From assembly GCA_009739215.1 (NCBI GenBank), contig VSJF01000007.1, forward strand, positions 124,001-188,000: 64,000 nt of DNA. The letters run 5' to 3'. Shown one piece after another: positions 1 to 13,165 of the stretch. Positions within the stretch are counted from its first letter, which is position 1, and each line of letters opens with the position of its first letter. The notes below the pieces were generated by a model, which worked only from the letters and a program-made list of their open reading frames with translations, was not told where the DNA came from and did not search any database. The position numbers were made by a program, and so were the translations under genes. The stretch comes from Floccularia luteovirens (Eukaryota > Basidiomycota > Agaricomycetes > Agaricales > Squamanitaceae).

Positions 1-2
1 TC

Positions 3-146
3 ATTATAGATACCGGTGGATCAAGGTATACATTGGGCGAAGGGATTTATAAAACATTGGACTCACATTTCACGCATATTGGGAGTGGTCTGTCAGGAGA
101 GTCGATATTAATTGAGTCTATGCGACCAAACCATCGATCGGGCTAG
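3..146 (+). pseudogene. possible aspartic protease fragment (second DTG region)
   Basis: Frame 3 is open from the window edge to a TAG at 144-146 and begins IIDTGGSRYTLGEGIYKTL. This resembles the hydrophobic-hydrophobic-DTG stretch around the second catalytic aspartate of pepsin-like (A1) proteases. No flanking first-lobe motif or C-terminal ILGD motif is visible, so it could be the end of a gene outside the window, a decayed copy, or chance. A better A1 relic lies at 14350-15931. Confidence 0.25.
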
Positions 147-3100
147 GTCCCTTTAAGCTTCTCACCACGCCTTGTCAGGTATTGGCTAGGGACTACATTT
201 CTGATGGGCACAGCAGAACTGGAGAGAGAGGGGAGGTGGACCCTTATTCTTCTGTTCGTTGTCACATTGTCCTTTTGATACCGTAAATGGAATCAACCAA
301 CGGTTATTCAGAGAGCCGAACAAGTCACAGAGGGTGTGCCGTTCTTCTAGAGTCATCACCTTGTGGTGATGGAGATCCATGGGCGTATAAGGAAGTTGTT
401 TCACGGGTAATTAAACATAAATATATCACCACTAAGTGAACAGTCATTTGCTTTTTTGTCTTCGAATGGATGATGTACACATGTTCAGGTGTATGCGGAG
501 CCTGTATAATTTAGAGAAACACTGTAATGAAACATGTCATCAATATAATCTTACAGGCACGAGGATAGCTGCGAGATACATGTTAGCCACTAGCTTCACC
601 CGCGGATGGCGCTGAGGAGGTCGAACCTAAATTGAAAGAAAGTGTTTGACTGATTCCAAATAGTTGCTGTATGTAAGTTATGAGAATGACATACACCACT
701 TTTCCGAGAATACCGGCAAAGGAGCAATTCCGAGGGTGAAGATAGCGTCTATGATAGTGCATAATAGCTTACCTATTGGATGGCAACATTGCTCGATCAC
801 ACTTCGAGATTTGATGAGGGTCAGTTCATATATTAGTGAGTTCGTAAATAGATGATGAGTAATAGCACATAGACGCTCTCACAACATTTTTTGGACATTT
901 TCTCTCGGATTCGGAGTGTACACACTCTTAGTCCGCGGTGGAGTCCGGGATTCAAAGAAATGTATCTCTGTTTGATGTTCTTACGCCACCAGGCAACTAC
1001 AAGCGACCGAGGAACACCGGTGCTTGGCAAGTACCTCCAGACCAAACACGAAATGGTTCTTCACACGTAGGAATGTCGTTTCTTATCTCCTCGCACATTG
1101 CACTCCTAACCCACAGAAAAATACTGATAACTATTCTAACAAAAAAGGAACCCCACGGACCCTACGAATAATCGTCGAAACGTCTAATCAAAGCTGCCAA
1201 TGGGACTCCACTTGTACGTCCTCCATCATTATATACCTTGGTGGAGAATTTTGTTACACAATCAATTATTCAACATCAGGTTTTGTTAGTTATCAAATTA
1301 CCGAGGAGCTTCTTAAAGGGCAAAAGAAAAAAAATTCAAAGCGCTACTTTCACATGGTGTACGACAGGAATCTCCATCGTGTACATTGTCAGTTGTCCTA
1401 CAAATAGACAATATATATTGTTCTCAGCAGGGTTTGGCCAGGAAAAAATTTTCGAAGGACAAAGATAACTCATATTCTTCTTGATCGTCCTGTTTCATTC
1501 CTCATGTCTTCGATTAATACCATCCTGCAACAGGCTTATGGTTCATGCCTCTACCGTGACAATTCAATGCCAATTCGCCAATTCGCGGCGCGGACAGCAC
1601 GGGGTCTGTGCCTATTTTTGCTGACATGACTTGAATTAGTGGGTGTAGTAAAATTTCGTGAGTACGTGTTTCCTTTTTACCATATGGACAATCTAAACGT
1701 GTTTCGTAGCTGAACAATGGTTCGGGATTAAACTTTCCCGACATAACAACAATCTTTCTCCGATATCACCCTATGAACCAGTATAAAACACGGTTGCGCA
1801 TATGCGTTATATTATGAGATGAACGTAATCTGTTCCCTGTTGAGAACTGTGTAAAGACTCTGCCGGGGTTGGATGGTGAAGGATGGAATTTGTCTGCTTA
1901 CTCAAAGTTCTTTTTTGCGAACGCCGCCGTGCATGCGTGGATGCCGGACTTACACTTTCAGACTTCTTACCATTGCCCACATCGAATTCGGACCGTATGT
2001 GTGGTACGCCATAGGTTGGGGTGTATCGTTCACATGTTCAGGTACTGAATTGACTGGGAACCAACTATTGATTCTTCTATTGTGTGCTGACTATCAAAGC
2101 TAAAGTTTTACCCACGAGGTTTATCCAAGGCAGACTGTCGAAAGACACATAACACATGATGTAATTCGCAACATTCGGCTATTACTCTAATGGAATATCT
2201 TCTAAACGACACTACCTGAAGAGACCAACGGCCTCTTCCTTCTAGCTCTGCAAAACTCATTTTTGGAAGATGATATGACTTGTTGTAAGTTCCGAATGTA
2301 TTCTCTCGGTTAATTATTCTTAGATCGCTTCCAGAATCGAATCTAGCGACACGACGCTAGGAGTGGGCGAGGAGATTGTGAAATATGAGGAAATTGCTTC
2401 ATTTGGTGGTTTGATACTCACCCCAACCCCACCTCATTGTGAGATAATCGATACTACTATGCGAGCAAACATATTAGTAAAAAAAACTAAATTCTGGAGC
2501 TTAAAACCTCATGTGAGAGGAGAATGACGAGCACTGCTCGTGACGCGACCAACTTCTGGTTATCCAGTTTGTCGGTGTACAAACTTACAATCACCTCTCT
2601 CAAACGATTATCAATTCAAGAGTCGTGTATGGAAAGAATTTATGATATAAACGGCTTCTTATCGATGATCTCTGCTCCAAGCCAAGCTCTGAGTCTTCCC
2701 CAGGTGGGGCAGTGCCTTGGAGAGAAAGAGAGAGTATCAGACCCTACCTAAGAGGCGGTGATCGACGTTCCCTTAAATGCAAATCCTTTGTCTCTTTTGC
2801 TGTGCGATGATCTCGAAAGATGTATATCCACCCCATGATTGCCTTCATGATATTTTCCATCATTATCGCTTAGTGAGTCCATTCTATAACTAGAATGCCA
2901 TCTTATCAGTTCATCATTTAAAGTTACAAAGTATATTAATATTGGCATAAAGTATTTACTGCTATGCTTCCTATCACAGTCTTCTCTGAAAATTTGTTAT
3001 TTTACTGACGCGGTGTACCTTTCACTGCATCCCCAGAGTTAGAGCTCATATACAACTCGACATATTGTCAACCAAATGGATATCCGGCCCGTCTACGGGA

Positions 3101-3301
3101 AATTGCCGGGTATATGCTTTGGTAATATTTTACCGACAGCAGTCAAGTGCTCCTTGTCCTCACGCGCTCTCACACTGTTATATCCTTTGGTTTGAACAGA
3201 ACAGAAAAATGCTCTGTCATCTTTATCTTTCCTTCCCGCTCATCATATCTCGCATTCGCTCGTAGTTGGTGGAGTTAGCATCCATACTCTCCAAGCATTA
3301 A
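147..3301. other. no recognisable gene
   Basis: About 3.1 kb with only short open frames of up to 127 codons on both strands. None shows a family motif I recognise or joins to a neighbour through plausible introns. It probably contains eroded sequence plus the promoter of the epimerase gene that begins at 3302. Confidence 0.5.
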
Positions 3302-5147
3302 ATGTCTGAATTCAAACCCGTCATTTTGACCCTGTCGGAGGGATTGACACCCTCCCTGGTTATGGAGGTTTGTCCCTCCGTTACTGATCTGTCGTCACAA
3401 TTGTTCTACAACTAGTGTAAATGACATCTAGGTTCTTCCATATGGCTTGACAATCCATAAGCTTCTTGTTCAAGTGGATGGTCGAGTGAGCTATTGACAA
3501 CTCCATTGATCATTGTTATTATAGTCTTATTGAATTGTTTCTAGACACATGATATTGTCATCGGGCCAGAAGCACCTGAGGACCATGTTACTCAGAAGTA
3601 TACAAACACTGTTGTGGGGCGATATGCTAATCGCATCCCTGTTGGTACTCATACTCTCGAGAGGCATGGGATCACCAGTCAATTTACAGCTGTTGCAAAC
3701 GGTATTAATGCCACCTGATAACAATGGAGCTTGATTGTATTCTAATTGTGCGCCAATCTTTATCCAGAGAATCCTCGTGTATCTCTTCATGGAGGACCTG
3801 TCGGATTTGACGCCCTTCCTTGGAGTTTGCTGAGTTCAGAAACGCCACCCTCTCTTTTTACTTCAACAGAGCTTGCCAATCTTGCGCGGTCAAATGCTGA
3901 ATCTCATGCCATATTCCGCCTTATTTCGGAAGACGGTGATCAAGGTTATCCTGGACAGCTCATTGTCGAGGCGCTCGTAGCCCTTGTTGGACATAACGAT
4001 CCGAAAAGCGAGGAGAAGTACCCTATTGATGATTCTGGCTTCTATGAATTGGGCAGTGTGCTTCTAATTTATCGCGCAAAATTAGCTGAAAGGAGCGTGA
4101 AGACTGTCACTCCTGTGAACCTCACTCAGGTACGTTCCAGTGAATTCTTACCCTACAACTTGACCTTGACCTTACAATCTATAGCATTGGGGTTTCAATC
4201 TTGAAGCTAGCCTGAAAGAAGGCGTTGATCCCTTATCCGTCAAAGAACATGTCCTCACAATAGAGGTCGGTAGGCTGAGTTTTTAGATGTCATAGACAAA
4301 TCTAATGTTTTTCATAGGCTGACCATATAGTTGAAAGGGATGTTGACAGTCTCGCCACCGGTGCCTTCTTGCCGGTCTCCGAGGTCCCTGCTCATGCACA
4401 CTCAAACAAGAAAATAGGGGACCTATTGCCAGAAGCTGGTTATGGTGCGTGCACATTCCAGAACATAGTCCCTGTTATCTCATATTCAATGGACGCTTTA
4501 TTGCTACAGATGACTATTATCTATTCAAGAAAGCTTCTAACTCCTCCATTCCGACTCGTCTTCCCTTATCAAGTCTTAATCTACAATCTGATCTGCTCAA
4601 GGATGTAGTGCGGCCTTCTGGTGCAGTGGGGCAGGAGGGTCGTGGGACCCGCCCCAATTCCGTCGTAGAACTATTTTCCGACAAATCTGGTATCAAGTTG
4701 ACCTTTGACACCAATCGTATGTAACCTCTTAATTCGTTACCTTCAAACCCTCATTTCTGCTATCATTTAGAGCACGGTGTCATGTTCTATTCCAATTCGC
4801 TGGCGCATCCATCTAAAGGTGCACGGAAGAAAATACATGGTGGTTCTGGAATCAGCGGACATGGCGATGCCTACGGATTTGGAAGTATGTTGACACTATC
4901 TCTTTTGTATTCCTGTATTCAGTCTTTTCTTTTCGCCGTAGCTGCTGCATTCTTGGAATTCCATGACGTGAGTTTGTGTGACTTTCTCAAACTTGACTAA
5001 ACTTATCTTGTACTCTTTTAATACCAGCCCTTAACTGCATTCCTGGATCCAAAAAACAAAGGAGGGGAGGACACATTACTCACTTCGGATGAATTGTACC
5101 ATAATTATGTCCGATGTGATGTCAAGTTTAAGGTGCCGCGGCGCTGA
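3302..5147 (+). CDS. aldose 1-epimerase (galactose mutarotase family)
   Basis: The predicted protein of about 453 residues interconverts alpha and beta anomers of aldoses such as galactose or glucose. Inferred exons: 3302-3367, 3432-3485, 3545-3701, 3768-4129, 4185-4265, 4318-4444, 4462-4716, 4771-4884, 4942-4967 and 5028-5147; the sum is in frame. Family hallmarks appear in order: GPEAP followed by VVGRYANRIP, then the LHGGPVGFDALPW block, DGDQGYPGQL, TPVNLTQHWGFNL with the usual catalytic His position, KKIGDLLPEAGY, and a C-terminal YGFGTAAFLEFHD-PLTAFLDP segment. ATG 3302 opens a short first exon. There is no obvious signal peptide, so a cytosolic role is likely. The odd feature is a 17-nt interruption at 4445-4461 (GTGCGT...CCAG) between two well-matching segments; it is either an extremely short intron or a frame-breaking insertion. 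Confidence 0.88.
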
Positions 5148-8100
5148 TGCCGGCGGAATAAGGGTGTTAATAATACCGTTTCGTCTTATGTATGGAAGAT
5201 GAGAGGATATGTATAAATATTGTTGTTGATTCTTTGCTTGGACGTCCATATCTGTTACTGAAACAAGAATTTTACGAGATTGAAACATGCAAGCTAGACC
5301 GTGTAGTAATCGGAATAATATTATATCCAGTGCAAAAAGCATGTTCAAACCATGGCCTAGTATACTCTAGATATCTGCGTTGCTATCCTGCATGTTTGGT
5401 TATGCAGGGAACCCGTCATGCCGTTCAATGGCGCGGCTTCCTCAACAATTGGTACCTGATGGCTCCCACCATACTTGCCCATATCGATCATTCGTGGAAC
5501 ATTATGCCGCCGGCTTGGCTACTCTCCATACTGTTGCACTTCATCATCCCTTCTCTCGTAAGAAGTTACGGACAACCTATTACTCTCCGATAGTATCGCT
5601 CATAGTTGATTAATAGTATGAGAATATCCATCCATCTCTATCTTTCTATCTCTAATTCTACATATCATGCCTCGTGCCTCATGGTTATTCATCCAGCCCT
5701 CGAAGCCATGTAACAAGGTTCTATCTTTCACTTGCTTTTGGACCCTTGGAGCATAACCACAAGCAAATCGGTCCCACCGCCGGCGATACCCTTAATTCCC
5801 CCACGTTTGCAATGCTCACATGCTCTGATTGAACGGCAATGTCAAGCTTTTGTCAACTTTCAGGGTTCTTACCTGCAGGGGGCCTTTGCACAGGTGCGGC
5901 TTTTGGGCTGCCGCAGAACTCGTAAATGGTTCTTGCTTGAATCGTCAGAACATCATCGAATTTCTGTCGCGAGGGTCGTCGCCCGCAACTGCCAGGAATT
6001 TTGATAGCGTTGGAAACAGTTAATGGGATATATTAGATCTGCTTATGCTAATAGTGAATAGTGAGACATAATATAGATCTTGATGGATATCTTGCAAAGC
6101 ACGCAAGCACAGACCAGTCAGGGTTATCGACATCCAGGGCTCATGGTGCGTATGTCTGTGGAGTGTTTTGAAGAGGCATAAGACGGAAAGCGCGCATGTG
6201 TCTTGTTGAGCTTCTCACAAAATCAGGTGTGTTACGAGAAGCCAAACAATGACCATATACCCTCAAGAATTTGACATAACCCTATGAAGAGGCTGTAACT
6301 AGATATAAATTTTTTTTCCTCGTTGAAGATTGTCACACTCCTAACTCTCACAGAATGTATACTTCAATCAAAGCTTTTGACTCATTGAGAGTGGAAGTCG
6401 GTAGCTCGTCCCGTTTTCCGTGGAACATTATGATGTCTTTACCGATTTTGGCGAATTATCCACCTTAGGTGCCATAAAAAAGTGAGTAATGTTGATTTTG
6501 AGTTGTGTCATGTAAAACCAAGAAGGTTTTGTGCGATGACAGGTGGTGTGTTGTCGTGAACGCCGTCAACATTAGAAGAGGCATCATGATTGTGATGTGC
6601 AGAAAATCCAAAACCTCAAGAGACATATTATGCTTCCATTTTGAACCACCAAACGATAGTCACGTGATTCGCATTTACGGTCCGACTTCACGGTGAAGTT
6701 GAGGCGGAATTTGCCTCAGGTCATGAACGCAGCACTTTATCCTGCACAAAAAATTAAGGAGTTGATCCTTTACGGTGAGTGGTTAAGACCAGTCTTCATT
6801 ATGATACTCCTTTTGTAACTCAGCAAGAACTTGAGGATCCTGCAAGGTGACCCAAATTGCCATCAAAGTGTTACTGGCAGGCTGCTGAAGGTCGTTTATT
6901 TCGATTTATTGCGGTTATGTTACTAAAACCTGTTCTAAAGGAGGCGGCTACACGTGTACAAACTACTTTGGCATATCCTCCGTCGTGATATATGACTCGA
7001 GCATCCCAAGATCCGTTGGAAATGAGCGCCACTAGGGTGCTACCAGCAGGGTTCTTCACCAACTTCATGCACTTAGGTTGACCTTTTGGAACTATCCGAT
7101 CCCGGTGTCCGCTACTTTTGAATGAAGATATACAAAATGGCATGTTGGTGCAAGTTTTATTTCCACTTTCCCCCAAGCATGGTACAATCGAGGCTGACAC
7201 GGAGCTTTAGGTTACTTGCATGTTCAGGTTCTCATATCTTGATCTTGCAACCCAGATGTTTTACCGCGCAAAATGCAAAAACGCAGAGTGTCCTGTTAAA
7301 AATATCGCTGATTGTCTTCATCGGGAATTGACTAATATTTTCTCTACACCACAATCAATAACAGATGCAAATGTATACCCCCTCACGAACCGATCTTCAT
7401 TCCTCGTTCCGTCTGAACGAGGTCTTCTACAGTTAAGCACCTCATGCTCACAAAGCGAGATTTAATTCATCACCAAGAAATTTATCGATTTACGAAGGCG
7501 TTCTGATGTTTGGAGCATCATGCTGAGGCGTTAATATCCCAAAAAGCAGACACTTTTCATTATCAGCTTCTCCTTCTATCTTCATCGATCAGCAATAAAA
7601 TTTGTAGCTGATCAGCCGCCGCGTATTGGAACGTTATCTGAACAAGCAGGGACTCGGAACTCACTTTCCTGCTCTCCTTGCGATTTGGGACTCCATGGCC
7701 GACCTAACGCCGACCACCGCCTTAAAGCTTCTGAATATAGAGTATGCCGTCTGACACATGCGCAGGCCACATCGTGACAAGTATACGGCATCATGTTTGG
7801 CGATTATATTCGAAAAACCTATATCATATTGGTTTGCTATTTCCCTCTTGTCATGCTGCGCTTTATCCCAAAGAGTACAGGGTATCAGGGGCTGATCAGT
7901 GATAGAGTTGTACGAATCCAGACCTGTTGTGACTTTTTTCGAAACTGAATAACCAACATGTACAGTGGCTGTAAATTTCATTTCACTGTTTGAATCAGCT
8001 AACCAGTCCCTTGGAATTGTTGCTCCTTTCGAGTCTCCAACATCATGTCCGACTTCCGAAACCCTTTTCACCGTCGTTCTATTCTTCCAAAGCATGTTGG

Positions 8101-9222
8101 GAGGACGGAAATGGGTTAGAGGAGCAAGATAACCACAGGGCGTGGGCATGGACTTATTTCTCAATCCCCTCGGAATCGAACAGCTAAATGTGCATCAAAT
8201 CCTTTGGCGAATTATTCCTCGGACAAGTATTGAATGCAAGGTTGTAGTACGCTATTTATTATTGTTACGGTCATCGCAATATAATCACACCTTAGCCGAT
8301 TCTGCTTCAGCTGAATTATGTAGAGATTTGAATGTTTACTATATCCATTACGGGTTCCGAGCTTGAGGAGTCCACGAACTGTACTCGTTTCATTTTTGTT
8401 ATGCTTGCCAGGTTAATTCGCGGTTTTTCCGAAGACGTCATTTGAATTTTGGTGGAGCTCCTGCTATACAATAATATCTCGTTGTTCCATGTTTAGTTTA
8501 ATATATAGAGAATAATTGGTAATTGGGCTCACACGTATGATCCGAACCCAATGTGCCAAATACCAGAATGTCTAGGGCTGTATCGTTCGCAAACAGCGCT
8601 TGGATCTGATATCAGTAATGCCTAGCATCCTTTATTGAGGCAGTGCAAATGAGGGACGCACCGGGATGTATTACCGACGAGAATTATGAGTATTCAATGT
8701 GTTGTAGGTCATGTCACAATTAGTCCCAAAAAAAGCGGTAAGGTATTGCATCCACACTCCTGAATGGTTTCGAGATTTATCTGTATACGTTTTACAATAA
8801 AATATAATATGGCGGTCTTGCAAACTACAATTTGTTTTCCATATACTAAAATAGAAAGTTAAGGGCTGCTGGAAAACACGGACAAACTATCAGCCACAAT
8901 TGGGAAGGTGTCCACTATCGACAACGACAATATCCCAAGTCGTCTCCTGCAAGGAACTCTCCAAAATTCGGCAATGTAAGTTGCTAGTTATGCTTTCAGC
9001 ACCTTCTGGGACAAATTCCGGGTGGTTTTAAATCGATACAAAACCTGGAAGGGCTGGATTGATATCCAACCGTTCGGATGATAACACACTGAACTTTTCT
9101 TGTTTTTTACAGCCGGAAACTAAGTGCGAACTTTTGACTCGCAGTGCGTCTTCAGATACGGAACTGAGGCCATTATCTTATCATTTGATAGCTTTCTCTC
9201 TACATCAAAGCACCCGCCCAGC
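5148..9222. other. unassigned 4-kb stretch
   Basis: Several medium open frames occur: + strand 5192-5593 (133 codons) and 5380-5613, and - strand 6871-7200 and 7661-8164 (167 codons). I cannot link any of them to a known family. Frames near 5.4 kb and 5.8-6.0 kb shift repeatedly, as expected of a decayed gene, but the parent family is not evident. The right end is the promoter and 5' UTR of eS10, with a pyrimidine-rich stretch just before 9223. Confidence 0.5.
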
Positions 9223-9776
9223 ATGATTATCACAAAACAAAACCGGCGCCTAATCTACGAGAACCTTTTCAAAGGTGAGTGCCACATAACGAATACACAT
9301 CCTTTGTATAACGTCTCACGGGTTTAGAGGGCGTCATGGTCGCCAAGAAAGACTACAATGCCCCAAAGCACGAAGAACTTGAAGTGAAGAACTTGGAAGT
9401 TATCAAGGCTTTGCAAAGTTTGAACTCGAAGGGTTACGTCAAGACTCAATTCTCATGGCAGTGGTACTACTATGTGTTAACTCCCGAGGGTGTCGAATAC
9501 CTGCGTGAATGGTGTGTCGATTTGAGATTCTTCATAAGCATCTTGTAATTAAAAACAATTTGTAGGCTCCACCTCCCAAGCGAAATTGTCCCTGCTACCC
9601 ACAAAAAGGCTGCTCGTCCCCCCCGTCCCGCTACTGTCCGTCCCGGAGGAGGCGATGGCGCATATCGCGCACCTCGCGGCGATCGTGACGATTATCGTAA
9701 GAAGGAGGGTGGTGGCGCACCAGCAGAGTACAGGCCACAATATGCAGGTGTTGGACGGGGTGCTCCTAAAGAATGA
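9223..9776 (+). CDS. RPS10: 40S ribosomal protein eS10
   Basis: Ribosomal protein eS10 of the small subunit, located in the cytosol and placed on the 40S head. Exons 9223-9274, 9328-9511 and 9566-9776 give 148 residues, the usual fungal length. The N-terminal plectin/S10 domain is nearly textbook: [20 protein letters not shown], then [32 protein letters not shown] and [21 protein letters not shown]. The C-terminal tail is rich in Arg, Gly and Pro, as in other eukaryotes. The first intron follows codon 17 and is typical of a highly expressed fungal ribosomal gene. It ends convergently with the GH7 gene. No sign of damage. Confidence 0.96.
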
Positions 9777-10350
9777 GCTACTGGTATGGGTCCATGATAT
9801 AATTTCATGATGTTGTTCAGTAATTGTATGATGAACATGCCTTTCCTCTACTTGTCATAACATTACTTTTCCATCGGCAAATTTGCCCTGAGACATACCG
9901 TTATATCTTGGTGTCTTTGCGATGTATACTAAATTCATTTTACCCGACAGGTTAGTATTGTGGACACCATTTCAATGAGTAAACCGTGTTTAGCATTGAC
10001 GTATACCCTGCAAAATTATTTTTCCCGTCTAAAACAGTTTAGAAAAACTATTGTCATTCTTTTCGAATGATGGATGTGAGCAAAATCGGACATTATCAAT
10101 AAATTCGATTTACCACATGTGCACACCTCATCCTCAGACTTCACGATAGGTTTTTCAGGTATTTCGGATACTGTAGGACTTGGACTTTTGACACAGCACC
10201 CACAAATTCGGCGTTAATGGTAGAGACAGTATTCTGGTTGACAATCTGTTTTTGGCATTCTTACTGTTCTCTAGATTAGACAGGATGACATTTGCATTCG
10301 TGCTTTAACAGTTCATCTAGACGTACAAAAGCTCTATCTAACCATCTAAT
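9777..10350. other. convergent 3' region
   Basis: Spacer between the stop codons of eS10 (+) and the cellobiohydrolase (-). It is AT-rich, carries no open frame of interest, and presumably holds both 3' UTRs and polyadenylation signals. Confidence 0.6.
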
Positions 10351-12002
10351 TTACAGGCATTGACTGTAGAAAGGGTTAGACACTACACAGGTAGAGCCAG
10401 ATGCACAGACGGTTGGGCCAGTCCAACCTTGTCCACCACTAAAAACTGTATGAGTAACAATTTTTGAACGTGTCTTGACTGGAACTTACCATTGGCCAAA
10501 CTTGACTTGGGTGGCACCTGAGGGTGGTGCGGAAGTGGTTGGCGAACCTGGTGCTGGGGTGGATCCTCCGGACCCGGTTGCGCTGAAAGTCGAACCAATG
10601 TCACCGAACCTGATGTTAGAGAAGACGACGGATGCGTCAGGTGAGACAGATTCTACGTCTTGGGGTTTTCCAGAGGAAGTGGGACAGGTTCCACGTGCAA
10701 TACCAGGGGTGGATGCGTCTGCATCAACGGGGTAGTTGCTGTCCAACCACAACATATTGGCTGCGTGGTCGTCCCAAACACTCATAACAAGCACCATACC
10801 CTTCGCGAAGGCTTTCCCCATGTTGGCAAGACCGCCTTGGTTTCCGAAGCTGTCTGTGTCGCCGAACACTGACTTTTGGGCGTCGCAGAAGTCGGTGGAT
10901 ACGGAGTCGAAGGCATCCATTCCGGGAATGTTAACTTTAGAGTTTTGGATAACTTTGCCATTCTGGACGTACAAACGGCGGATTTCGCTCAAAGAGCCAG
11001 TTGTGGAGTTATTAGACGTGATGAATTGGGTGACAACAGTGAATTTGGACTTTGTGTCAACGGTCATTCCAGGACCGTAGAATGACTTGTCTCCCATACG
11101 GAAGGAGTTGAAGTCACAGCCATCGGGGTCGCAAGAACTTCCATATCTATCTTCAGTGCCACAAGCGGTGCCTTCACAACGTGTTTGACCGTCCACAGAG
11201 CAGGGATGAGGGGTGAATGCGGCGGAAATAGAGTTGGCCTCCCAGACATCCATTTCGTTGCAGCAGGAACCGAAATTTCCGGCTCCGGCATTGACATCGT
11301 TGGGGGAAGGGGTCCATTGAGCAACATTTGCCTAGTCATGGTGCAGAATGTTAGAGAGGATTATTTCGGCGGAGAAAAGTTCATGTTTACCTCTCCATTT
11401 ATGAATTTAATATCTCTTGGGCATTGCGAATCGCAATAGCCAGTACCGTACTTGGCACCAGCTTTATTAGTGGGGAATTTGGAAAGGCCACCGTCTGCGT
11501 CCATCTCTGAGAAGTAGAGAGCACCGTTGAGACCACAGGGAAGGTTGGAAACGTCAACATCGAACGTAAACTCCTGGTTAAGGAGCTTGAACATCTCGTA
11601 TTGGGTGTCGCTCGCCATGAGATATACGCGGGAACCAATGTTCTTCTGCGCGCTGTTCGTTACGAATCTGAGTGTGAGAGCGTTGCCGCTGGTTGTGATA
11701 CCATAAGTGCCAGAGTAATCAGCACCGTCGAGAGCGCAATTTTGAGCGCAAGTGGCACCGTCTGGGCATAATGACGAGTCCCAGGTATTACCAGTGTAGC
11801 AGTTTGTGAATCCGCTGGTGGTGTGCAACCAACGCCAGTTGGCGTCGAGCACAACACTGCCTCCAGCCTGCGTCTGGCAGCTGCCGCCTGTGCACTTCTG
11901 CCAGGACAGAGTGGGATGAACCTCAGCCATCTGTGTGCCGACCTGCTGGCCGAGCACAACAGCAATGAGTGAAAGTGAGAGGAGAGCGACTTTAGGGAAC
12001 AT
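10351..12002 (-). CDS. cbh1: GH7 cellobiohydrolase with C-terminal CBM1
   Basis: Secreted exo-cellulase that releases cellobiose from cellulose chain ends. Exons (read on -): 12002-11391, 11331-10490 and 10438-10351, giving 513 residues. The signal peptide is [18 protein letters not shown]. The GH7 catalytic domain shows the EMDVWEANS block, with E230, D232 and E235 in the positions of the nucleophile, assisting Asp and acid/base. Many cysteines, [11 protein letters not shown] and the [15 protein letters not shown] region support GH7. A Ser/Thr/Pro/Gly linker precedes a CBM1 starting at [13 protein letters not shown] with four cysteines. The last intron (10439-10489) splits the CBM1 at the Cys codon after KFGQ; two acceptor AGs compete and only the tttttag site gives the CBM1 consensus. 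A TATA-like element lies 66-74 nt upstream of the ATG. Regulation by a cellulose regulon is plausible but not shown. Confidence 0.97.
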
Positions 12003-12067
12003 GTTTTGCAGAGAGAAACTGTGATTCAGCTGCTTTGACTTGCAAGCATATGTTGAAAAACGATGAG

Positions 12068-12076
12068 ATTATATAG
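12068..12076 (-). promoter_or_regulatory. TATA-like box of the GH7 gene
   Basis: CTATATAAT on the minus strand, 66-74 nt upstream of the start codon at 12002; a typical distance for a strongly inducible fungal gene. A single GCGGGG hexamer at 12237-12242 fits the CreA/Mig1 core SYGGRG, but one hexamer is weak evidence. Confidence 0.55.
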
Positions 12077-13165
12077 AGCTACAATCGGACAATGTCCGGA
12101 TCGTTTTCGAAAAGAGTAGGAACAAATACTTGACTGTGTCTGGGCATGGAAGACGAAGGACATTGGCACTTGTGCAGTAGTGTCATCCTTTCTGCGGTCA
12201 TGATGATGGTTGTTCGGGAACATTTAGGAAAAACTTGCGGGGAGAAATTTGTTATGCAAAGCTGTTAGGTTTCGGTTTTTGGTAAAGAATCGTCACAAAG
12301 TCATAGCCACACAGGTGTGCTGCACGATAATTAAACCGGGAAATTCCCTAGCGCTACAACGATGTATTTCCGAGTGAGAACGGGTTCGACGGCGATGGAA
12401 GAAGATGTGGGGAAACGCAGGAATTGTGGAGTCGGCGTACACGATGCCGAATTACACGTCTTTAGCAGAATCCCACCAGCACAGCAACGTCTCAAAACAT
12501 TTAGGTTTCGATCAGAAATTGAAGCTTGAAATCTCACCGAAAGCCGTCCGATAAATTGCGAACTTCAAGCACTTCCTGGTTTTAAATATCTCTGATGAAC
12601 CAGAGTGAGCTTTTGGGCTTAAAATTAGATTCGCTGCTTGTTCTATGATTAGATTAGTTCTTGCACCTGATAAACCGGTCCGAGGCTAGATGCTTGAAGC
12701 ATCAGCTGGGATGTATACACTCTTGGCACCAAAGTGAAACAAGCTGCTGACGTTGCATGACAGGTAGCTTCTGTTAATACAACATACTCTTTATAGGTTG
12801 TCTAGTCGTCTGATGCAAACTCGCGACATGAACAAGTATGGGGAATCGGGGTGACAGGCAGTAAATGAAACCTATGACAATAGAACCAGTTGGGACCAAC
12901 TGCTCTTCTAAAGCGGTTGGTGGTGGTGGTATTTCACCGACCTCAAGAAGTCCGTTCAAGCGGGTGCATTTGGTGAAATACAGTTTTGTGATGCTTTACA
13001 GCTACCGAGACACAGACAATTCAAAAGAAGGAACTTGGAGTTTTTAGAAAATCTGCTGTTCATACACAGTAACCTAATCTACACGAAAAAACGTGTTAAT
13101 TGGTTATTTTTGATGTCTGAATGGATTGAGATGTACCCTACTGGCTGGTTTTTTTGCACTACCAT
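12077..13165. other. GH7 promoter and intergenic DNA
   Basis: About 1.1 kb between the TATA box of the cellobiohydrolase and the stop codon of the next minus-strand gene. Only short random open frames are present. It should hold the cellulase regulatory elements, but I could not single out convincing repeated sites. Confidence 0.5.

Noticed and set aside
5192..5613. Overlapping 133- and 77-codon plus-strand frames after the epimerase
   Set aside because: Neither has a known domain and they lie in different frames over the same DNA; no consistent gene model could be built.
7661..8164. 167-codon minus-strand open frame
   Set aside because: No recognisable motif, signal peptide or intron-linked neighbour; frames around it shift. 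It may be chance or a decayed gene, so not called as CDS.
10475..11439. Several plus-strand open frames opposite the cellobiohydrolase
   Set aside because: They are antisense shadows of a strongly supported GH7 gene.
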